This document shows, in pieces, positions 7,653 to 15,267 of a stretch of DNA of 41,010 nt (position 1 is its first letter; each line of letters begins with the position of its first letter). The translations under genes were made by a program, and so were the position numbers. The notes under the pieces are model-generated. The model was not told the DNA's origin. It saw only the letters and a program-made list of their open reading frames with translations, and did no database searches. Origin of the DNA: Clostridia bacterium (GTDB lineage: Bacteria; Bacillota; Clostridia; Oscillospirales; Acutalibacteraceae); NCBI GenBank assembly GCA_017434855.1, contig JAFRUA010000060.1, positions 1 through 41,010 of the forward strand, given 5' to 3'.

Positions 7653-9440
7653 TCACTCCGATGCCGCAAGCGCGATGCCCAGCTCTTTGAGCTGCGCGGT
7701 ATCCACGCCCGCCGGGCATTCCGTCATCGGCTCGCTGGCGTTCTGGACCTTCGGATAGGCCACAACGTCACGCAGCGTTTCCAGCTGCAGCATCTGCATG
7801 CAAAGCCGGTCAAGCCCGAGGCCGATGCCGCCGTGCGGGGGCGCGCCGTATTTGAACGCGTCGGTCAAAAACCCGAACTTCTGATACGCTTCTTCGTCAC
7901 TCAGGCCCAGCAGCGAGAAGATGCGCTTTTGCAGCGTGGGGTCGGTGATGCGGATGGAGCCGCTAGCCAGCTCGATGCCGTTGAGCACCAGGTCATAGGC
8001 CGTGGCGCGGACGTTTGCCTTGTCGCTTTCAAGATACGGCAGGCACTCCTCCAGCGGCGCGGTGAACGGATGATGCATCGCGACGAACTGCCCCAACTCT
8101 TCGTCCCAGTCAAAGAACGGGAATTCGACGATCCACAGCAGGTTGTACTGTTCCTTCGGGATGATGTCGAGCTTTTTGGCAACAGTCTGCCGCAGCGCGC
8201 CAAGGACCGGCAGCGTCACGCGCTCTTTATCCGCAATGATGAGGACCACGTCGCCCGGAGCGGCGCCGGCCTTTTTGGCAATGGCGGCCATCTCGTCGTC
8301 TGTCATGAACTTTGCAAAGGACGACGCAGCCGTGCCGTCTTCAGCGTAACGGATCCACGCGATGCCCTTGGCGCCGATGCCCTTGACAAATTCCACCAGC
8401 TTGTCGATCTCTTTGCGGGTCAGAACACTGTAAGCGCCCTTGGCCGTGATGCCGCAGACCCGACTGCCGGCCGCAACGGCGCCGCTGAAGACGCCGAAGC
8501 CGCAGTCCTTCACCTCATCCGCGAGGTCAAAGATCTCCATGCCGTAACGGGTGTCCGGCTTGTCGGAGCCGCAGCGCTCCATGGCTTCCTTATAGGTCAG
8601 ACGCGGCAGCGGCAGCGGCACATCGACGTTCAGAATCTCTTTGAACAGCCGGCCCATGAAGCCTTCGATCATCGACAGAACATCTTCCATCTGAACAAAG
8701 CTCATTTCCACGTCGATCTGGGTGAACTCCGGCTGACGGTCGGCGCGCAGGTCTTCGTCGCGGAAACAGCGCGCGATCTGCATATAACGGTCAAAGCCGG
8801 CCACCATGGAAAGCTGTTTATAGAGCTGCGGCGACTGCGGCAGGGCATAGAAGCTGCCCTTGTGGATGCGCGACGGAACAAGGAAGTCGCGGGCGCCCTC
8901 CGGCGTGGATTTGATGAGCATCGGCGTTTCGATCTCGATGAAGCCGTTCTCGTCAAAATAGTCGCGCGTGACCTTGGTGATCTTGTGGCGCAGCAGGATG
9001 TTCTTTTGCAGGTCCGGGCGGCGCAGGTCCAGATAGCGGTACTTCAATCGGGTCAGCTCGCTTGTGGGGCAGTTCTCGATGATCTCAAACGGCGGCGTTT
9101 CGCTTTCGCCGAGGATGCGCAGGTCGTCCACCGCGATCTCGATCTCGCCCGTCGGCAGGTCAAGATTTTTGGACGAGCGCTCGCGCACTTTGCCGTGCGC
9201 CATCAGCACATATTCGCTGCGCACGGTGAACGCCTTGTCAAACACCGCTTTGTCGGTGCTGTCGTCAAAGGCAAGCTGCACGATGCCCGTGCGGTCGCGC
9301 AGGTCCACAAAGATCAGCGCGCCGAGGTCACGCTGCCGCTGCACCCAGCCGCATACGACCACTTCACGGTCAATGTCTTTGGCGGAAAATGTTCCGCAAT
9401 AGTCGGTTCGTTTCAATCCGGTCATGGTATCCATAAGCAT
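7653..9440 (-). CDS. aspS: Aspartyl-tRNA synthetase
   Basis: The protein has 595 residues, the usual bacterial AspRS length. It charges tRNA-Asp with aspartate. An N-terminal OB-fold (VCGWVQRQRDLGALIFVDLR, about 30-50) binds the anticodon. Class II motif 1 lies near the YRYLDLRRP segment, motif 2 is CFRDEDLRADRQPEFTQ, an inserted GAD domain occupies about 290-410, and motif 3 is GIGLGLDRL. HHPFTAP and the SGSIRI strand are typical. It follows hisS by 9 bp, so both should be under the T-box at 11037-11275. Three in-frame ATGs (codons 1, 3 and 6) lie after AAGGAGACTG; the first is given, but the second has better spacing. Whether it is discriminating for tRNA-Asp over tRNA-Asn cannot be told here. 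Confidence 0.95.
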   Translation of the reverse strand: MLMDTMTGLKRTDYCGTFSAKDIDREVVVCGWVQRQRDLGALIFVDLRDRTGIVQLAFDDSTDKAVFDKAFTVRSEYVLMAHGKVRERSSKNLDLPTGEIEIAVDDLRILGESETPPFEIIENCPTSELTRLKYRYLDLRRPDLQKNILLRHKITKVTRDYFDENGFIEIETPMLIKSTPEGARDFLVPSRIHKGSFYALPQSPQLYKQLSMVAGFDRYMQIARCFRDEDLRADRQPEFTQIDVEMSFVQMEDVLSMIEGFMGRLFKEILNVDVPLPLPRLTYKEAMERCGSDKPDTRYGMEIFDLADEVKDCGFGVFSGAVAAGSRVCGITAKGAYSVLTRKEIDKLVEFVKGIGAKGIAWIRYAEDGTAASSFAKFMTDDEMAAIAKKAGAAPGDVVLIIADKERVTLPVLGALRQTVAKKLDIIPKEQYNLLWIVEFPFFDWDEELGQFVAMHHPFTAPLEECLPYLESDKANVRATAYDLVLNGIELASGSIRITDPTLQKRIFSLLGLSDEEAYQKFGFLTDAFKYGAPPHGGIGLGLDRLCMQMLQLETLRDVVAYPKVQNASEPMTECPAGVDTAQLKELGIALAASE

Positions 9441-9449
9441 CAGTCTCCT

Positions 9450-10790
9450 TTATTCATGATTCATCATTGACTCAAATTCTTCGGGCGACAGACCGAATTC
9501 TTCCAGGTCCTTCAGGTCGTCCATGATCGAGATGTTGCTGAAGCTTTGCGCAAAATCGTCCAGCGCGATCGACTGCGCTTCGCCGCTTTCCATGTTTTTG
9601 AGCTGTGCCGTGCCGGCCTCCAGCTCGCTGTCGCCGAGGACCATGGTGTACTTTGCACCCAGCTTGTTGGCGTACTTCATCTGCGCCTTGACACTGCGGC
9701 CGACCAGGTCAAACTCTGCGGCGATCCCTTCGCGGCGCAGCGCGGTCACAAAGCGCACAGCCGCCGTTTTGGCCGCGTCGCCCATTGAGGCGATATAGAG
9801 CTTGCAGCCCTCACGCGGCGGGAAGGGCGCGTTTTGGCTTTCCATCAGCAGCATCAGCCGCTCCAGCCCCAGGCCGAACCCGAGCGCCGGCGTATGCGGC
9901 CCGCCGAATTCTTCCACAAGGCCGTCGTAGCGCCCGCCGCCGCAGACCGTGCCCTGCGCGCCGATCTCGGTCGATACGAATTCAAACACCGTGCGGGTAT
10001 AATAATCCAGCCCGCGCACGATCGTCGGATTCAGCACAAAGGGAATGTCCATCGCGGTCAGGTACGACTGCACCTGCTCAAAATGGGCGCGGCAGTCGCC
10101 GCACAGATAGTCCGTCACCACGGGCGCGCCCTTGGCAATCTCCTGACAGACGGGCGACTTGCAGTCGAGAATGCGCATCGGGTTGCGGTCCAGCCGGTCC
10201 AGACAGGTGCCGCACAGCGCATCTTTGTGCGCGCTGAAATAGTCATGCAGCGCCCTGTGATAGTCCTTGCGGCAATCCTTGCAGCCGATGGAATTCAATT
10301 CCAGCCGCAGGCCGTGAACGCCCAGCCGATCAAAGAAATCGTGCGCCAGGCTGATGACCTCCGCGTCCGCCGCCGGCGAGGCCGTACCGAGGCACTCCAC
10401 GCCGAACTGATGGAACTCGCGCAGCCGCCCCGCCTGGGGTTTTTCATAGCGGTAACAGGACGTCAGATAGCACAGCTTCTGCGGCATCGGCTCGTTATAC
10501 AGCCCATGCTCCAGAAACGAGCGCACCGCGCCGGCCGTCCCCTCCGGGCGCAGCGTGATGGACCGTCCGCCCTTATCAAGGAAGGTATACATCTCTTTTT
10601 GCACCACATCGGTGGTGTCGCCCACGCCGCGCTGGAACAGCTCAGTGTGCTCAAAGACCGGCGTGCGGATCTCGGCAAAGCCGAAGTTTTCCGCCACCTC
10701 CAGCGCCGTATCCTCGATGTATTGAACTTTGTAGCTGTCGGCAGGCAGGGTGTCCTGCGTGCCCTTGATGGATTTTGTGATCAGAGACAT
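9450..10790 (-). CDS. hisS: Histidyl-tRNA synthetase
   Basis: The protein has 446 residues. It is a class II synthetase that charges tRNA-His. Seen are the N-terminal KGTQDTLP motif, motif 1 around IRTPVFEHTELFQRGVG, motif 2 LRPEGTAGAVRSFLEHG and SCYRYEKPQAGRLREFHQFG, the HisA box VRGLDYYTRTVFE, CGGGRYDGL and motif 3 ALGFGLGLERL, then an anticodon-binding alpha/beta domain. A Cys-rich segment between about 195 and 240 (CKDC, CGTC, CGDC) suggests a zinc-binding insertion. The ribosome site is a poor GGGGG six bases before the ATG. Upstream lie a 5x7-nt repeat pair and then a T-box leader. aspS follows 9 bp downstream. Confidence 0.95.
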   Translation of the reverse strand: MSLITKSIKGTQDTLPADSYKVQYIEDTALEVAENFGFAEIRTPVFEHTELFQRGVGDTTDVVQKEMYTFLDKGGRSITLRPEGTAGAVRSFLEHGLYNEPMPQKLCYLTSCYRYEKPQAGRLREFHQFGVECLGTASPAADAEVISLAHDFFDRLGVHGLRLELNSIGCKDCRKDYHRALHDYFSAHKDALCGTCLDRLDRNPMRILDCKSPVCQEIAKGAPVVTDYLCGDCRAHFEQVQSYLTAMDIPFVLNPTIVRGLDYYTRTVFEFVSTEIGAQGTVCGGGRYDGLVEEFGGPHTPALGFGLGLERLMLLMESQNAPFPPREGCKLYIASMGDAAKTAAVRFVTALRREGIAAEFDLVGRSVKAQMKYANKLGAKYTMVLGDSELEAGTAQLKNMESGEAQSIALDDFAQSFSNISIMDDLKDLEEFGLSPEEFESMMNHE

Positions 10791-10803
10791 AAAAAACCCC
10801 CAG

Positions 10804-10940
10804 TTTAGATTTTAGATGTTAGATTTTAGAAGTTAGATCAAGAGGGACGCCGCGCTACGCGCGATGCGCTCTTAGATATTAGATTTTAGATTTTTGATGT
10901 TAGACTAAGAGGGGCGCCGCGCTGCGCGCGATGCGCCGAT
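10804..10940. repeat. Two-copy 67-bp direct repeat containing 5x7-nt arrays
   Basis: Copy 1 begins at 10804 and copy 2 at 10871. Each begins with five heptamers related to TTTAGAT (10804-10838 and 10871-10905, exactly 35 nt each). A GC-rich block with GCGCGATGCGC ends each copy. It lies between the T-box terminator and hisS and would be part of the hisS mRNA leader. Confidence 0.8.
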
Positions 10941-11030
10941 CATGTAAATGTTTGGGGTACTGTCGGGCCGCGTGCGATGCGCCGATCCCGTGAATGGATA
11001 GGCCGCTGCCGGACTGCGCGATGCGCCGAT
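10928..11030. repeat. Three tandem copies of a ~45-bp GC-rich unit
   Basis: The 13-mer GCGATGCGCCGAT is found at 10928-10940, 10974-10986 and 11018-11030, spaced 46 and 44 bp, each followed by a divergent gap. With the heptamer repeat next to it, this nearly fills the 250 bp between the hisS T-box and the hisS start. No gene is seen here. Confidence 0.8.
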
Positions 11031-11036
11031 GATATT

Positions 11037-11275
11037 AAAAAGAGCGCGCTCCCCCGCCGCCGGCCGCACCGGCGAAAAGGGGTGAAGCAACGCTCCACGG
11101 TACCACCCTTCTTGAGTCAAGCGACTCCACTCTTTGTCCTTAACGCGGAAAACGGGCTTTCGCCGGCTCGGACCTGTCTTCGCCGATTCTTACGCAGGGC
11201 GCTTTCAGCAACACGCGCCCCTCTCTGCGCGCAGGGCATCGGGTACTCCTGATCGTCATCGCCTTTTGATGGCTG
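11037..11275 (-). promoter_or_regulatory. T-box riboswitch leader of hisS-aspS
   Basis: The minus-strand RNA has the T-box AAGGGTGGTACCGTGG (11095-11110) and a terminator (stem arms near 11042-11055 and 11080-11095) ending in five T at 11037-11041. Stem I landmarks are the AGGAGTA specifier-loop half, AGAGAG and GCTGAAAGCGCC. After the conserved GAA (11179-11181) comes GAC (11176-11178) and then A, an aspartate codon that fits aspS. No histidine codon is visible at this position. Uncharged tRNA-Asp should therefore allow read-through into both genes. The T-box is certain; the specifier reading is inference from alignment by eye. No clear own promoter was found, so transcription may come from mgsA. 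Confidence 0.9.
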
Positions 11276-11293
11276 TTTGATTTTTGCAGCGTC

Positions 11294-11707
11294 TCAAACG
11301 TCGTGCACCTTCGGATTGACAATATCGCGCCAGTCAAGGTCGCCGCGCTCCAGCGCGTGGATCAGCGCCTCTGCCGTGGCGATGTTGGTTGCAACCGGCA
11401 CCGAATGCACATCGCACAACCGCAGCAGGTTTGCTTCGTTCGGCTCGCCGGGTTTCGGGTTCAGCGGATCGCGAAAGACCAGCAACAGGTCGATCTCGTT
11501 GCAGGCAATGCGCGCGGCGATCTGCTCTTCGCCGCCGTCAGAGCCGCCAAGGAAACAGGCAATCGACAGCCCCGTCGCTTCGCTGACCATTTTTCCGGTC
11601 GTTGCGGTGGCGCACAGTGAATGCTTGCTGAGCGTGCCGCAATAGGCGATACAGAACTGTGTCATCAATTCTTTTTTTGCGTCGTGCGCGATCAAAGCAA
11701 TGTTCAT
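11294..11707 (-). CDS. mgsA: Methylglyoxal synthase family protein
   Basis: The protein has 137 residues, starting at the ATG behind AAGGAGGAGACAC. The family converts dihydroxyacetone phosphate to methylglyoxal and phosphate, a bypass of lower glycolysis. Matches include ALIAHDAKKEL (4-14, His8), ATTGK (35-39), the phosphate loop GGSDGGEEQ, FRDPLNPKP (Asp80) and VPVATNIATAEAL. Compared with the E. coli enzyme as I recall it, catalytic Asp71 aligns with Glu60, His98 with Gly87 and Asp101 with Asn90. The fold assignment is safe but activity is less so. The ending RGDLDWRDIVNP is typical of clostridial homologues. It has its own promoter and is followed by the hisS T-box after about 20 bp. Confidence 0.85.
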   Translation of the reverse strand: MNIALIAHDAKKELMTQFCIAYCGTLSKHSLCATATTGKMVSEATGLSIACFLGGSDGGEEQIAARIACNEIDLLLVFRDPLNPKPGEPNEANLLRLCDVHSVPVATNIATAEALIHALERGDLDWRDIVNPKVHDV

Positions 11708-11794
11708 GTGTCTCCTCCTTAAATATGGTTTCTCCCCCTGCGAACAACGCTTCCCCATGATAACGCCGCCCGCCGATCATAATTCCTTTATTGT

Positions 11795-11823
11795 ATCATA
11801 ACAAAATATTTCCAAAAAGACAA
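11795..11823 (-). promoter_or_regulatory. Promoter of mgsA
   Basis: The minus strand has TTGTCT (11818-11823), a 17-bp spacer and TATGAT (11795-11800), with TG one base before the -10. It lies about 90 bp upstream of the mgsA start and downstream of the minD stop, so mgsA is separable from the mre operon. Confidence 0.75.
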
Positions 11824-11896
11824 GATGTTTTTCCTGAATTTCAGAAAACCGGCAAATTTGCCAAATTTCGACGCATTCTTTTGGCAGGTGTGCCCC

Positions 11897-12613
11897 TCAA
11901 AGGAAGAACAGCGGCACATTTTCGCCGGTGACGCGCTTTGCAACATTCATAAACGGCGTGGTGGAAATCTGGTGCTTTTCAAGCAGTGTGCCGCCCATTT
12001 CCCGCAGCCGGATGTGCCGGTCCTCCGGAATGATGCCGAGCAGTTGGGCGGACACGCCGTCGATGGCGTCGTCAATATTCATCAGGCGCTTTTTCTTCAT
12101 GTCCTTTTTCGCGGCGCGGTTCAGCAGCAGCCGAACATACCCCACACCGAGCGTCTGCATCTTTTCGGCAGCGATTGCTGCGCTGCGCACGCTCACCGGG
12201 TCTGCCGTTGCCACCACAATGCCGCGCGGCGCTGCGGCGCAGGCCAGACAAAAACCTGTGCCGACGCCGGCAGGCGCATCCATCAATATATAGTCAAAAT
12301 CATCAAACCGGCGCATCAGGTCACGCACCTGCTCTTTTGTAATGTCTGCATAAGACCTCGGCCCGGCCAGTACAAACAGGCCGTCCGTTTCATTCAGCGC
12401 GTCCTGCGGTTCGCAGCGGCCCAGCAGCACGTCGCCCCAGTCATAGACCACCCGCTCGGCAACGCCGGCCACAAGATCCAAACTGCGCAGGTCGTCAAAA
12501 TCGACCAGCAGCGTGCGGTGCCCCAAAGCCGTCAGCGCGCGGCCGACGCCGACGCAGACCGTTGTTTTTCCAACGCCGCCCTTTCCGGAAGCGACGACAA
12601 TTCGTTTCGTCAT
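11897..12613 (-). CDS. minD: MinD-like septum-site ATPase
   Basis: The protein has 238 residues from ATG 12613 (GGGGGA upstream; a TTG two codons earlier is unlikely). It is a ParA/MinD-family ATPase with the deviant Walker A KGGVGKTT (about 9-16), switch I LLVDFDDLRSLDL and Walker B YILMDAPAG. MinD recruits MinC to block Z-ring assembly away from midcell. Here it is the last gene of mreB-mreC-mreD-PBP2-minD, 14 bp after PBP2, an order seen in Clostridia. The C-terminus ends ENVPLFFL and lacks an obvious basic amphipathic membrane-targeting helix like that of canonical MinD. No minC, minE or rodA is in the window. A related MinD-like ATPase with a different partner is possible. Confidence 0.85.
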   Translation of the reverse strand: MTKRIVVASGKGGVGKTTVCVGVGRALTALGHRTLLVDFDDLRSLDLVAGVAERVVYDWGDVLLGRCEPQDALNETDGLFVLAGPRSYADITKEQVRDLMRRFDDFDYILMDAPAGVGTGFCLACAAAPRGIVVATADPVSVRSAAIAAEKMQTLGVGYVRLLLNRAAKKDMKKKRLMNIDDAIDGVSAQLLGIIPEDRHIRLREMGGTLLEKHQISTTPFMNVAKRVTGENVPLFFL

Positions 12614-12627
12614 ACGCAATCCCCCAG

Positions 12628-14658
12628 TTATTGCAAAAGCGTGTCTTCGTCCTGCGTGGACTGCCCGCTGTTTTTTTCAGAAAAATACTGTGCCAAAACC
12701 GCAGAGGCAACCGGCGCCGTGGAACCGCCGCTGCCGGCGCCCTCAACGATCACGGCAACGCAGACCTCCGGGTCGTCATACGGCGCAAACGCCATGATCA
12801 GGCCGTTGAAGGTTTCCACATTCCAGCCGTCGATCCGTTTATAAACGGTGGTGGTACCCGTTTTGGCCGCCACGTCCACCGGTACGGCAGAAAAGTCGGC
12901 ATAGCTCTTTGTTCCGACCAGGTGCATGCCCTCCCAAACCAGGTCCCAGTTGTCGTCGCTGAAATTGGCCTGAGAAAGCACCTGGGTCTCGCTTTGATAG
13001 CGCGTCTGCACAAAGTCGGCGCTCATCACGGATTTTACAAAGTGCGCTTTATATCGCACGCCGCGGTTCGCGACCGTGGAGACATAGGAACAAAGCTGCA
13101 CCGGCGTAAACATGTTGTCGCCGTGACCGATACCGGCCTGCAGCGTCAAGCCCGGGGTCCACATGTCGCCCTTTGACACACGATAGTTATAGCTGTCCAC
13201 ATTGCCCTCTGCCTCGGTCAGCTCCACGCCGGTTTTTTCGCCCAGACCGAACATGGTGAAATAGCTGTTGAGCTTTTCGATCCCGAGCAGACGCGCGGTC
13301 TCATAGAAATAGATATTGCAGCTGTTATACAGGGCATGAACCACGTCCTGCCCCCCGTGAAAGCCCGTGCAGCCGGGCTGATAGTCTTCATAATGACGAT
13401 AGACGCCGTTGCAGTAGACCTGCGTATCCTTGTCGATCACGCCCTCTTCCAGTCCGGCCATGGCGACCGCCGGCTTGATGGTGGAGCCGGGCGTATATGT
13501 GCTGCGCAGCGCGCGGTTCCATAACGGGTTTGCCTTGTTTTGCAGCAGCTGCGCCGCGTCCTCATTATAGGTTGAAAGATCAAACGTGGGATAGCTGGCC
13601 GCGGCAAGGATCTCGTTTGAGCGCGTATCCATCACAACGACCGCGCCCGCCGTCACATATGCGCGTGAAAGCTGCTGTTCCCGGACCAGTGCCGCCAGCG
13701 CGTCCTGCGCCGCGATTTGCAGGTCCTTGTCAATCGTCAGGACCACCGTGTCGCCCTGGGTCGGCATCACGGTATAGGTTTCGCTGATGCTGCCGTCCGC
13801 ATCGGTAAAGATCACTTTTTCGCCGGGGGTCCCGCGCAGATTGGCTTCATAGACCGCCTCGATCCCGTTCTTGCCGATCACATCGTTTTTGCCGTAGCCC
13901 GCATCTTTTTTCGCTTCATACTCTTCGGCGCTGATCGGGCCGACCACGCCAAGGATGTGCGGCGCAATGGTGCCGTCCACATATTCCCGCTCGGCGTCCA
14001 CACGCACATCCACACCGGGCAGCAGATCGCTTTTTTCCTTGACGACCGTCATCAGCGCGGTGCTGACATCAGTGGCAAACACATATTTGGTGCCGGCATT
14101 GAATCCCTCTTTATGCATGGAATAATAGACCGAAGCGATGTTGCGCGCGTCGGCAGGGTCATAATCCTGCAATTCGTACCGCTCCACCAGTGCGTCAAAG
14201 CAGTTCTGCACGCTGGCATAGGGGTTCATGTGCAAAAATGCCTTGGATTTCAGATAGGTGATCTCGCCCTCCTGGTCCTTGACAAACTTCAGCGCGCCGG
14301 ATTTTGTGATGCGGATGGGGAGCTTGTCTTTCCATTCGGCGTTTGCCGATGAAAACAAGCGGATCAGCGACAGGATGATCTCGTTGCGCTTTTGCGGCTC
14401 CTTGCCGGACGGGAACGCGGTATAGTCAAAGACCACGTTGTTCACCTGCCGGTTGGTTGCAAGCAGATTGCCGTTGCGGTCGCGGATCTCGCCGCGCAGC
14501 GGTTCCACGCTCACCACCGTGCGCGAAACAGACATCTGGCGCCCGCCCTGGGCCTTTGCAACCTGCAGATAATACAGGCGGGCAAGATATGCGCCAAACA
14601 CCAGGCAGATCAAAATCAGGATCGCCGTGCTTCGCCGCCGGCTGAATGCTCTGCGCAT
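12628..14658 (-). CDS. mrdA: Penicillin-binding protein 2 (class B peptidoglycan transpeptidase)
   Basis: The protein has 676 residues. A basic N-terminus and one transmembrane helix (11-33) anchor it in the membrane, a dimerisation domain spans about 50-250, and the transpeptidase about 300-655. The three active-site motifs are intact: STIK (Ser392, Lys395), SCN (446-448) and KTG (599-601). It crosslinks peptidoglycan during lateral wall growth with RodA and MreBCD. It starts 65 bp after mreD behind GAAAGGGG. The C-terminal 25 residues are Ser/Gln-rich. Gene context, rather than sequence alone, makes the elongation PBP2 role more likely than a sporulation or septal class B PBP. Confidence 0.92.
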   Translation of the reverse strand: MRRAFSRRRSTAILILICLVFGAYLARLYYLQVAKAQGGRQMSVSRTVVSVEPLRGEIRDRNGNLLATNRQVNNVVFDYTAFPSGKEPQKRNEIILSLIRLFSSANAEWKDKLPIRITKSGALKFVKDQEGEITYLKSKAFLHMNPYASVQNCFDALVERYELQDYDPADARNIASVYYSMHKEGFNAGTKYVFATDVSTALMTVVKEKSDLLPGVDVRVDAEREYVDGTIAPHILGVVGPISAEEYEAKKDAGYGKNDVIGKNGIEAVYEANLRGTPGEKVIFTDADGSISETYTVMPTQGDTVVLTIDKDLQIAAQDALAALVREQQLSRAYVTAGAVVVMDTRSNEILAAASYPTFDLSTYNEDAAQLLQNKANPLWNRALRSTYTPGSTIKPAVAMAGLEEGVIDKDTQVYCNGVYRHYEDYQPGCTGFHGGQDVVHALYNSCNIYFYETARLLGIEKLNSYFTMFGLGEKTGVELTEAEGNVDSYNYRVSKGDMWTPGLTLQAGIGHGDNMFTPVQLCSYVSTVANRGVRYKAHFVKSVMSADFVQTRYQSETQVLSQANFSDDNWDLVWEGMHLVGTKSYADFSAVPVDVAAKTGTTTVYKRIDGWNVETFNGLIMAFAPYDDPEVCVAVIVEGAGSGGSTAPVASAVLAQYFSEKNSGQSTQDEDTLLQ

Positions 14659-14723
14659 CGGTTCGTCCCCTTTCTGAAAAACTCAAATGATCGCAAACGG
14701 TTTGCGCCGCCCGACCGGCTCGG

Positions 14724-15254
14724 TCAGATCGGCTTTTGCTCCCGGCGGAACAAGCCGTCCATCCCGGAGACAATGAAATAATACAACGGTGTGAAGCAAA
14801 ACGTATACACACACGACGCAAGCTCCAGCCGAAGCAGGATGTGCACCGCGTGGTCCATGCCGCCCAGCGCGATAAAAAATGCCCAGTGCGTCACCCCGGT
14901 CAGCACCAGCCACACCGCCGTCACCAAAAGGCAGGCCGTGAAGTTGCGCCGCAGGAAAAACGAGGCCAGTGTGCCGGTCACAAACGAAAGAATGCAAAAC
15001 AGGATCGCATAGTACCCGTCCATCGACGGCGACGCAAAATCCCACAGCAGCCCCGCCAGGGTACCCAGCAGCATGGCGGCCACATTGGTTTCACGCAAAG
15101 AGATCGCCGCCACCAGCGGCACCAGCAGCCACGCCCGCGCCGCGCCGATCTGCGGCATCACACCGCGCGTGTGCTGAAACAGCGCCGTCACAACGATCAG
15201 TATGACAAAGGCCAGCCGCCTGAAAAACCGTTCTTTTTCAAATGTGAATCGCAT
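14724..15254 (-). CDS. mreD: Rod-shape-determining membrane protein MreD
   Basis: The protein has 176 residues and starts at the ATG at 15254 behind CGGAGTGG; a longer reading frame upstream overlaps mreC and has no ribosome site. There are five or so hydrophobic segments, with typical features such as GLLWDFASPSMDGYYA, a loop pattern common in MreD of Firmicutes. MreD is a small, fast-evolving integral membrane partner of MreC in the elongasome. Sequence alone would be weak evidence; position directly between mreC and PBP2 makes the assignment firm. Its distance to mreC is 13 bp. Confidence 0.9.
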   Translation of the reverse strand: MRFTFEKERFFRRLAFVILIVVTALFQHTRGVMPQIGAARAWLLVPLVAAISLRETNVAAMLLGTLAGLLWDFASPSMDGYYAILFCILSFVTGTLASFFLRRNFTACLLVTAVWLVLTGVTHWAFFIALGGMDHAVHILLRLELASCVYTFCFTPLYYFIVSGMDGLFRREQKPI

Positions 15255-15267
15255 AGTCCACTCCGTA

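Noticed and set aside
7644-9470. 608-codon open frame opposite aspS
   Set aside because: An antisense shadow of a clear AspRS; long stop-free antisense frames are expected in GC-rich DNA with third-position bias.
10791-11293. tRNA gene in the hisS leader region
   Set aside because: The hairpins and GGTACC motifs belong to a T-box leader; no cloverleaf with a TTC loop could be drawn.
11823-11880. Terminator after minD (GGCAAATTTGCC)
   Set aside because: The palindrome gives only a four-base stem with a four-base loop and no T-run directly after it, so it is too weak to call.
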